Of a DNA stretch of 64,000 nucleotides, positions 1 to 6,273 are shown one piece after another. The DNA is from Variovorax beijingensis (GTDB lineage Bacteria > Pseudomonadota > Gammaproteobacteria > Burkholderiales > Burkholderiaceae_C): NCBI RefSeq assembly GCF_003951285.1, contig NZ_RXFQ01000004.1:124001-188000 (forward strand), written 5' to 3'. Every line of letters begins with the position of its first letter. Position 1 is the first letter of the stretch. The translations under genes were made by a program, and so were the position numbers. Under the pieces are notes generated by a model. That model saw only the letters and a program-made list of their open reading frames with translations. It made no database searches and had not been told where the DNA came from.

Positions 1-279
1 GCCGGCGGAGACTTGCTCGCAAGGGTGCTGGCCATGGCGCCGCTCCAGCGCGTCGGCATTGCCGGCGGCGACACCTCGAGCCACGCCGTGCAGGCGCTCG
101 ACGCCTGGGGGCTTTCCTACGTGGCCGACATGGGCGCCGGCGCGTCGCTGTGCCGCGTGCACAGCGACGATGCCACGCTAGACGGCACGGAGATCATGCT
201 CAAGGGCGGCCAGATGGGCGCCCATGACGTGTTCGAGCGGCTCTTGCACGGCGATGCGGGCAGCGCCCCGCTTTCGTGA
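1..279 (+). CDS. Four-carbon acid sugar kinase, C-terminal fragment
   Basis: This is the last 92 codons of a gene that begins left of the window; the frame is open from base 1. The visible part contains GIAGGDTSSHAVQAL followed about 40 residues later by EIMLKGGQMGAHDVFERLL. These match the C-terminal nucleotide-binding half of the OtnK/YgbK (DUF1537) family of ATP-dependent four-carbon acid sugar kinases, which phosphorylate threonate- or erythronate-type acids in the cytoplasm. It ends 18 bases before the 3' end of the converging phosphoesterase gene, so the two are unrelated transcription units. Family assignment rests on these two motifs only; substrate cannot be said. Confidence 0.7.
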   Translation, partial: AGGDLLARVLAMAPLQRVGIAGGDTSSHAVQALDAWGLSYVADMGAGASLCRVHSDDATLDGTEIMLKGGQMGAHDVFERLLHGDAGSAPLS

Positions 280-297
280 AAGCGCAAGGCACGTTGT

Positions 298-1095
298 TCA
301 GGCGAACGCGTACGGACCGGCAAAGTCTCCGATATGGCTCAGGTGGCTGAGCATGCCGTGCCGCTCGTCCCACAGGTGCAGCATGCAGCCGCGCGGCCCC
401 ACGTGCGACTGCGGCTGCGCATCGGCGCGCAGCTGCAGGTCGATTTCCGTCGTGGTGCTCGGGCATGAACAGATCACCGTGCCGCCCCAGCAGCGCAGCA
501 TCGTGCGGTGCACATGCCCGCACAGCACCAGCTCGACATTCGGTGCGCTTCGCACCACGTCTTCGAGCGGCTGCGCCTCCATGCAGCGATAGGCGTCCAT
601 GTAGGGGATGCCGCTCATGAAGGGCGGGTGGTGCAGCATCAGCAGGGTGGGCTTGACGGTGTCTTTCGCCAGCGTGCGCGCAAGCCAGGCGAGGCCTTCG
701 GCGTCGATGTGGCCGTGGTGCTTGCCGGCAACGCACGAGTCGAGCCCGATGATGCGCACCGCATGGTCGTCCACGCACCAGTGCAGCGGCCCCGCCTTGG
801 GCAGATAGGCGTGGTCACCGCTGAACGCGGCGCGAAAGTTCTCGCGATGGTCGTGGTTGCCGGGTATCACGAGAAACGGAATGCGCGAAGCCGAGAGCAG
901 CGTGCGCGCCATCTGGTATTCGTCGGTGCGGCCCTCGTCGACGAGGTCGCCGGTGATCACCAGCAGGTCGGGGCGGCGATCGAGCGCGTGCAGATGTGCG
1001 AGCGCTTCGGCGAACATCCTGTTGGAGTCAACGACGCCCTGGTACAGCTCGCCTTCGGCGCGGATGTGCGGGTCGGACAGCTGTGCAATGAGCAT
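298..1095 (-). CDS. Class III metallophosphoesterase (CpdA/GpdQ-like)
   Basis: A 265-residue cytoplasmic calcineurin-like phosphoesterase. The metal-binding signature is complete: LSDPHI (D8, H10), ITGDLVDEG (D50), IPGNHDHRE (N80, H81), LLMLHHPPF and LCGHVHRT. Length and motif order fit the cyclic-nucleotide or glycerophosphodiester phosphodiesterase branch (CpdA/GpdQ), which uses a di-metal centre to split phosphodiesters; the natural substrate is not determinable. The ATG at 1095 is preceded by AAGGAG at a spacing of four bases. It starts 20 bases after the radical SAM gene and may be co-transcribed with the peptide cluster, but a housekeeping cyclic-AMP or phospholipid role is equally possible. 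Confidence 0.85.
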   Translation of the reverse strand: MLIAQLSDPHIRAEGELYQGVVDSNRMFAEALAHLHALDRRPDLLVITGDLVDEGRTDEYQMARTLLSASRIPFLVIPGNHDHRENFRAAFSGDHAYLPKAGPLHWCVDDHAVRIIGLDSCVAGKHHGHIDAEGLAWLARTLAKDTVKPTLLMLHHPPFMSGIPYMDAYRCMEAQPLEDVVRSAPNVELVLCGHVHRTMLRCWGGTVICSCPSTTTEIDLQLRADAQPQSHVGPRGCMLHLWDERHGMLSHLSHIGDFAGPYAFA

Positions 1096-1115
1096 CGGGC
1101 TCCTTCAAGAATCTG

Positions 1116-2420
1116 CTACTGGCGAGCGACGATCGGAATCATCTTTCGGCGAGTCGGGCGGCGGATGTCGCCCTCGATGGTTTCAAGCTTGAGTCCCAAG
1201 GCGCGGCGCAGGGCGCCGTCCAGAACGCCCATGCCGAACTGGTATTCGTTTTCACAGGATTGGGCGAACTGTTCTCCCTCGAGATACATGCATGATCCGC
1301 CACACAGTTGAAGAACCGGGCAATGGCTGCAGCATTCGCGAAAGGACCAATGCGTGGAAGTAGTCAGCCGGATGGCATCCATTTCCAGGGCAGAACCCAG
1401 CCCGTGTTCGGCGTTTGCCCCGGTGTTGTGGCAGGTCAGCACGTTGGAGTGCAGGTCAACGGCCACATGATCGCTGCGGTCCATCCCGCATTTCTGGCCC
1501 ATGGACGTAGACGGCGTGCCCTCCATGGCGGATTGGAGGAAGCCCCTCGCTTTTTGCACCAAGGCAGGAATCCTGAGGGCCTCGCCCGTTTCGAATGAGG
1601 ACGCGATGGACTCTCTCAGCCGCTGGTATTGCGCGTTGCTCCAGACGCCAGGTCCGGCCAACGCCTTGTCATCGTGTGTCGCGACGATGCCTTCAAGCGA
1701 CGTAACGACCGACTCGTCATCCAGGCGATTGACGAACCATTGCCGTATTGCGGCCGGATCGCTGTTCGCCGGCGTCAATACCGAACTGAAGATCATGCGG
1801 TTCTCGGCCCTGCGCTCGCGCCACAGCGCCATCAGCAGGGCAGAGCGGATGGGGTCGTCGAAAGGATCCTCGCCACGCAGGTGCTGTCCGGGTCCGTCGT
1901 GCGACACGGTGATGCGTATGTCGTAGAAAGCGATGAAATCCAGGATCTCCTGCGTCAAGAGGCTCCCATTGGTAACCATCGAGATCTCCGCATCGGGAAA
2001 CCTGCGATCGAGCTCGGGCACAAGGACCTGGAGCTTTCTGAAGTACAGCAGGGGCTCTCCGCCCCACAGTTCGATCTCGGATGGTGCCCCTTCCATCCAC
2101 TTGTCGAGGTCATGCAGGAAGGCCTGGGCATCCGCCGTCCTGGTCATGGCCATTGATTCGACCTGGCTCGACTGGTTGCAATACGAACAGGTGTAGTTGC
2201 AACCCAGGCCGAGCTGGATCTTGAGTACGGACGGATTGGCGGCTTTCAGGCCTGGCTGCCCCGGATTGATGCGCACAGCGTCCTCCCAAGCGGGTTGCTG
2301 CGCGACTTGCCGAGTCGCGAGAACCGGTGTGCCGTCAAGGTTTGTCAACGCGCTGGAGTGCGGCGCATACCGCAGGCTGACGGGCATCCCGGCTGCATCG
2401 GTGCAATGAAGGATGAACAT
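1116..2420 (-). CDS. Radical SAM/SPASM peptide-modifying enzyme
   Basis: A 434-residue protein with the radical SAM cluster motif CNYTCSYC (C74, C78, C81) after a 70-residue N-terminal extension, then WGGEPLLY and VTNGSLLT as in SAM-binding cores. The C-terminal third holds many cysteines (KCGMDRSD, LTCHNTG, RECCSHCP, LCGGSCMYLEG, QSCENEY), the pattern of a SPASM domain carrying extra Fe-S clusters. Enzymes of this class install thioether, C-C or other radical-derived bonds in ribosomal peptides. It begins 29 bases downstream of the 71-residue precursor gene and lies in the same direction as the YcaO and ATP-grasp genes, so the likely substrate is that peptide. The type of bond formed is unknown. 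Its RBS is weak, which suggests coupling to the precursor. Confidence 0.88.
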   Translation of the reverse strand: MFILHCTDAAGMPVSLRYAPHSSALTNLDGTPVLATRQVAQQPAWEDAVRINPGQPGLKAANPSVLKIQLGLGCNYTCSYCNQSSQVESMAMTRTADAQAFLHDLDKWMEGAPSEIELWGGEPLLYFRKLQVLVPELDRRFPDAEISMVTNGSLLTQEILDFIAFYDIRITVSHDGPGQHLRGEDPFDDPIRSALLMALWRERRAENRMIFSSVLTPANSDPAAIRQWFVNRLDDESVVTSLEGIVATHDDKALAGPGVWSNAQYQRLRESIASSFETGEALRIPALVQKARGFLQSAMEGTPSTSMGQKCGMDRSDHVAVDLHSNVLTCHNTGANAEHGLGSALEMDAIRLTTSTHWSFRECCSHCPVLQLCGGSCMYLEGEQFAQSCENEYQFGMGVLDGALRRALGLKLETIEGDIRRPTRRKMIPIVARQ

Positions 2421-2449
2421 ATCCGGGATGCTCCGTCAGCGGCCAGGCA

Positions 2450-2665
2450 TCAGCGCTTGGTTCCTGCGGGGCTGCGGCGATGCCCCTTCTTGGGCTCAGG
2501 CATTGGCGAGATGAAGCAACCGCAGTCGCTGGTCGAACCGGCCACGAAAACGGCTCCCTCATTGAGGAAATCGATGCTGGAAGGCTCTACTTCCACATTG
2601 CAGTTCAGCGCGGGCCCCGCATTGGAACGACGGCTCGGTGCCTGCTTGCCTTGACTATTCTTCAT
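2450..2665 (-). CDS. Putative RiPP precursor peptide (71 aa)
   Basis: A 71-residue product that I do not recognise as a named family. It lies between the YcaO fusion gene and the SPASM enzyme gene, as expected for the substrate of both. The N-terminal part is basic (MKNSQGKQAPSRRSN). A middle stretch is acidic and hydrophobic (NVEVEPSSIDFLNEG, a leader-like sequence) and is followed by VFVAGSTSDCGCFISPMPEP, then a basic tail ending GTKR. Cysteines are at 22, 48 and 50, with Ser/Thr at 44-46 and 53, giving a plausible core for thiazoline/oxazoline formation and a radical crosslink. The start is supported by AGAAGGAG seven bases before the ATG, the best RBS of the cluster. Coding status is inferred from RBS and position. 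Confidence 0.72.
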   Translation of the reverse strand: MKNSQGKQAPSRRSNAGPALNCNVEVEPSSIDFLNEGAVFVAGSTSDCGCFISPMPEPKKGHRRSPAGTKR

Positions 2666-2667
2666 AT

Positions 2668-2680
2668 GAACTCCTTCTAA
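2668..2680 (-). promoter_or_regulatory. Strong ribosome binding site of the precursor gene
   Basis: Read on the minus strand the bases before the ATG at 2665 are TTAGAAGGAGTTCAT, an almost perfect Shine-Dalgarno with a seven-base gap. The flanking enzyme genes have weaker sites (the SPASM gene has only GGAG about 14 bases upstream), so translation should favour the peptide over the enzymes, as expected when substrate must exceed catalyst. Confidence 0.75.
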
Positions 2681-2743
2681 AAAACGACAAAAACACGGGA
2701 CTGAAGATTCAGGAATGCTCTCGATGGCAATCTCCTTGTTTGG

Positions 2744-5008
2744 TTAGGTGCAAGGATGGATTCGCTGCAGACTGCCAACTTCAGGGGACGCCTTGCCGGC
2801 CGCGGTGTCGCCCCATGATCCCAGCGGTTCGGTGCCATAGCCGAACCAGAGGGGAATCAGGCCGGGCACCAATGCTCTTGCCACGTACAGTGGCGTACGG
2901 CCCTGGTCTATCGAGGCCGCAGGCGGCGTCAGATCGCAGAAATAGACCTGCTGTCCCTGATCGAGGAAATGATCGAGCAACGCCGTGCCCGAAGTTGGAA
3001 ACCGGCCTGCCGCATTTTTCACGGACGCCGCGGGCCGCCTCTCAGCGGCGGCAAACCAGTCAGCCTTTCGCAAACCGTGCCGCGTCCGAAAGTAGTCGCC
3101 GTGATGCTCGGCCAGTCGCATTTCTTCAGGCTGGATCTGGGCAGCCGGCTGCGGCTTTCCGTGTTGCTGCTGCACGCGGCTTTCCGCTTCGGAAAGCGCC
3201 GACTCCAGCGACTCCTCCAGTTGGAACCCTGCCCCTGTGGTCAGCGCCGTGAAGACCGCCTGGCGGTGCTGGACGAAGATCGCCGCGACAGGCAGGTGCC
3301 TCGACTCCAGGACATGGAGGGACACCGTGTATCCGGCCTGCCGCAATCGACCGAGGCGTTGCCGGAACGACACGGGCAGGTCGGACTCTTCGATCAGATC
3401 AGGTGGAACGCGAGCCAGCCAGGCGCGTGAGAAGGCATCCCTTTCCACCAGTTCGATGAGCGCCCGGCACCGGGCTGCCTGCATGTCCGTGTAAGCCGCC
3501 ACGCCGGAAGTGCTGGCATTGGTATATGGCAGCCGCGCATCGGCCGCATCCAGCGAACTCAGTGCATAGACGCACTGCGCCATGACGGAGACTTCAGCGC
3601 CATCCTTGGCGCTGACGCCCTTGGTCCAGGGGTAGCGCCTGCGCAAGGAAAAAGGCGCGTATGGAAAGCCTTCGCGGGCGTACTGCTGCGGGGAATAGCC
3701 AACGAGGCGGCGCGGGTCGACCGCATTGTCGAGTTCATCGAATCTCGCGCGCTGCAACGATGCCGGAGGTGTCGACCACCCTATCCGCTCCCATGCCTCG
3801 GCCTCAGCCTTCACCGTCGCAAGACGGGCATCCTCGGAGCGGCCTGCCGCCCACCCGAGATAATCGGCGTTCCGGCCGATCTGAATCGGGCCCGCAACGG
3901 CAATGCGCGTCTGCAAGGGCAACAGCTGGGAGTGATTGGGCACCGATCGGACCGGGACAGATTCGCTGGCGGCGTTTGCCAAGTGTTTCTGTTCTGCAGA
4001 GGGACGCGTCCCAAGCGCCATTGCGGGCAAGGGATAAAGTGCTTCATCGAGTCCGAAAAGAGAAAGCACTTCCAATTCAACGGTGTCCCCGCGCACGATG
4101 GTCGCCGCATCCTCGTATTGGGCCGCCAAGGCGCCGTTCTGCAATGCATGCCCGGCCTCGATCAGCGCCAATGTCAGCGCCCGATTGCCGTACTTCTTGC
4201 CGATGAAATGAAGGTCGACCACCGGATAGATCACGGCGTGGGCGTGGCTCAGCACCGCTGGAGTCAACAGGGTGCTCCAGGCGCCCGCTGCCTGTCCCGG
4301 ACGCTGGCAAAGCGACAGCTCGCCACCCTCTGCGCCAGTCGCGTGATACTTGATTTCATACAGGCCGCTCGAATGGCCTTCAAGGGGTTTCATCAACGCG
4401 ACGAACCAGCGCAGCCCATAGAGCGCCCCGCCGGACGGGACAGTTCGGCGGACTGACTCTGCATCCTCGCGGGAAACCCCATACAAGGCCCACAGAATGT
4501 TGATCATCGACTGCAATGGCAACGCCTTGTCGTCGAATGTTCGGACACTTCCCCGCTCGAGCAACAGTTCCATCAAGGGCGTCTTCGCCGGACGAAGCCT
4601 GGATGCTCCATCCGAATCCTCCTCCAACCGACGCCGGACTTCCTCTTTCATTGCGTAAAGATCCTCTGCCTGCGTGAGCGGCGCAGCGAGCGGCTGCGGC
4701 GTCCAGCCGATCTGGGCGTGAAGCGCAAGAGAATGCGCGGCCTCGGCAAGCGCACCCTTCTCCAACAGCGTCGACAGGCATGCATCGACTTCATCAGCCG
4801 GCCAACGGGCGCTCAATCGATCCCGCACCTCTGCCCATGCTGTCTTGCCGTCGCAACTGCTCTGCACAGCCCGAAGGAACTCGGAAGGTGCAGTGACACG
4901 CAGCCTCTTCAGCGGAAGGCGGCAGAGCATTCCACCCTTTTGATGAATCCAGTGGCCGACGGCGATCGGCAGCCGCGGTGTTGGGCGTTTCTTCAGCATC
5001 GAGACCAT
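2744..5008 (-). CDS. SagB-like nitroreductase fused to YcaO cyclodehydratase
   Basis: About 754 residues in three parts. Residues 1-110 look like a small leader-binding or winged-helix region. Residues about 145-335 are a SagB-type FMN dehydrogenase: RGSVRTFDD, RRTVPSGGALYGL, and YGNRALTLALIEAGHALQN. Residues about 360-754 are a YcaO domain with its ATP-binding acidic motifs ATVKAEAEAWERIGW, ALIELVERDAF and ALSEAESRVQQQHG. YcaO enzymes use ATP to cyclise Cys/Ser/Thr on a peptide backbone, and SagB enzymes oxidise the resulting azolines to azoles, so this single protein could make complete thiazoles or oxazoles. No separate E1-like or Ocin-ThiF partner is present. The ATG at 5008 follows the ATP-grasp stop by seven bases; an in-frame ATG at 4999 is an alternative, and the open frame extends further upstream inside the ATP-grasp gene. 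Confidence 0.85.
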   Translation of the reverse strand: MVSMLKKRPTPRLPIAVGHWIHQKGGMLCRLPLKRLRVTAPSEFLRAVQSSCDGKTAWAEVRDRLSARWPADEVDACLSTLLEKGALAEAAHSLALHAQIGWTPQPLAAPLTQAEDLYAMKEEVRRRLEEDSDGASRLRPAKTPLMELLLERGSVRTFDDKALPLQSMINILWALYGVSREDAESVRRTVPSGGALYGLRWFVALMKPLEGHSSGLYEIKYHATGAEGGELSLCQRPGQAAGAWSTLLTPAVLSHAHAVIYPVVDLHFIGKKYGNRALTLALIEAGHALQNGALAAQYEDAATIVRGDTVELEVLSLFGLDEALYPLPAMALGTRPSAEQKHLANAASESVPVRSVPNHSQLLPLQTRIAVAGPIQIGRNADYLGWAAGRSEDARLATVKAEAEAWERIGWSTPPASLQRARFDELDNAVDPRRLVGYSPQQYAREGFPYAPFSLRRRYPWTKGVSAKDGAEVSVMAQCVYALSSLDAADARLPYTNASTSGVAAYTDMQAARCRALIELVERDAFSRAWLARVPPDLIEESDLPVSFRQRLGRLRQAGYTVSLHVLESRHLPVAAIFVQHRQAVFTALTTGAGFQLEESLESALSEAESRVQQQHGKPQPAAQIQPEEMRLAEHHGDYFRTRHGLRKADWFAAAERRPAASVKNAAGRFPTSGTALLDHFLDQGQQVYFCDLTPPAASIDQGRTPLYVARALVPGLIPLWFGYGTEPLGSWGDTAAGKASPEVGSLQRIHPCT

Positions 5009-5015
5009 GTTCGTT

Positions 5016-6056
5016 CTAAGCCACCGCAGCGGTCCGCTGCGGGCTTTCCGCGCCATTCGGCGAATCCGCGATCTCGAAGAGCGATGCCAGCATCGGCCTA
5101 TACCCGGTGGGGGGGAATATCGGGTTCGAGTTGGCCTCGAGCCACCAGATCTGGTCACTGGAATCCAGGACGCCGTCCAGCGCAAACAACACCGGAACGT
5201 GAAGTTCCTTCATGAGCTCTTCATGCAGCACGGTGCCTGCTGCTCGAATCTGTTTGCCGGCAGGAGTCGAGAATTCAGACAGCATGTTGTCCGAGCGAGC
5301 TTGCACGGGATCGGCGACATACCTTCGGCCGTATCGGTATTCGATCCAGACTTCCTCACCCTCCGGGATCACGTCGGAGGGCTTCCAGCCTTGATATACG
5401 AGCGAGGAAATGATCCATGGCTTGTCGGAATTCTCGGGAATCACGCCGCCGGGACTGCCAAGCTTGTGAGCGATCAGATCGTCGATCCGCGATACGCCGT
5501 CGCCGCGGATCGTGGGATACGCATGGAGATGCGCATGGAACGGGATGCCGCCCCAGAACCAGATCTTGACATTGCGGCCAGTGATGAACTGCTCCGCAAA
5601 AATTCGAGCTTGGAAGCGGCTTTGGTGTTCCGGCAGCGATCCTGCGTCGAAACCCTTGCGGTAAGGGCCGAACACCGCCTGCCCGAACGAACCCACCGGA
5701 AGCTTCAGTACATAGTCCTGGTCGATGTCACCGTCCGCGGGCCAGATCGCCGGCACCCGCAGGCCGCAGCGGCGCAAAAAACCCTTGAAGTCCAGCTTGT
5801 CGTTCGAGAGTTGCCAACGGATGGGCCGGTATGGAAGCCAGCCGATGAAGCCGGTGGCAGCCGGACTCAACGCCGACGAGTAGTTCAGTCCGGCCTCCGT
5901 TGTGTTCAGGAACTGAGGGTGAAGGGCGAAGCGCGCCGCACCCAGCCGCACATCCACCCGAAAGGTCGCCACATCCAGGCGCACGTCGGCCTGGTGCTGG
6001 ACCGCCCACTCTTGAAGAGCCCGGAAGTGATTCAGGGTGACAGCTATGTAAGACAC
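5016..6056 (-). CDS. ATP-grasp enzyme of the peptide cluster
   Basis: About 346 residues. ATP-grasp features are DYVLKLPVGSFGQAVFGPY (nucleotide-binding loop), WIEYRYGRRYVADP, and near the end WWLEANSNPIFPP, the usual metal-ligating E/N motif. ATP-grasp peptide enzymes join a carboxylate to an amine, hydroxyl or thiol through an acyl-phosphate, giving macrolactones, macrolactams, amino-acid additions or methylation-ready aspartates. The chosen start is GTG at 6056, which has GAGG five bases upstream; an ATG at 6101 gives 15 more residues but has no RBS. It is the first gene of the minus-strand peptide set and is divergent from the Rhs gene. Distant relatives act in graspetide (MvdD/PsnB-like) systems, but I cannot place it in a subfamily. 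Confidence 0.75.
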   Translation of the reverse strand: MSYIAVTLNHFRALQEWAVQHQADVRLDVATFRVDVRLGAARFALHPQFLNTTEAGLNYSSALSPAATGFIGWLPYRPIRWQLSNDKLDFKGFLRRCGLRVPAIWPADGDIDQDYVLKLPVGSFGQAVFGPYRKGFDAGSLPEHQSRFQARIFAEQFITGRNVKIWFWGGIPFHAHLHAYPTIRGDGVSRIDDLIAHKLGSPGGVIPENSDKPWIISSLVYQGWKPSDVIPEGEEVWIEYRYGRRYVADPVQARSDNMLSEFSTPAGKQIRAAGTVLHEELMKELHVPVLFALDGVLDSSDQIWWLEANSNPIFPPTGYRPMLASLFEIADSPNGAESPQRTAAVA

Positions 6057-6116
6057 AAGTACCTCGTTCGGAGGCGTCCAACGTGGCCGCCCCGACAACA
6101 TATCCAGCCGAAATCA

Positions 6117-6166
6117 AATTTGTTTAGCCCCCGGGCAAAAAAAGTTAACTGTCCGCTAAACAAATT
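6117..6166. promoter_or_regulatory. 12-bp perfect inverted repeat in divergent promoter region
   Basis: AATTTGTTTAGC (6117-6128) is repeated as its exact reverse complement GCTAAACAAATT (6155-6166) with a 26-base spacer. It sits in the AT-rich gap between the ATP-grasp gene and the Rhs gene, where both promoters must lie. It may be an operator or the stem of a long hairpin. I see no convincing -35/-10 pair by eye. Confidence 0.5.
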
Positions 6167-6273
6167 CGCAAATCTCTGGATGTATTGCCCAAGAGCCGTG
6201 CGCCGCCCTCCGGCAGGAGGGGGCCTTGCGAGCGCGGTTCGCTTCTACATACATAGACAGACGGGCACAAAAA

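Noticed and set aside
2480..2680. A plus-strand 66-codon frame overlapping the precursor peptide gene
   Set aside because: No RBS and opposite to the cluster direction; the minus-strand peptide has AGAAGGAG at ideal spacing.
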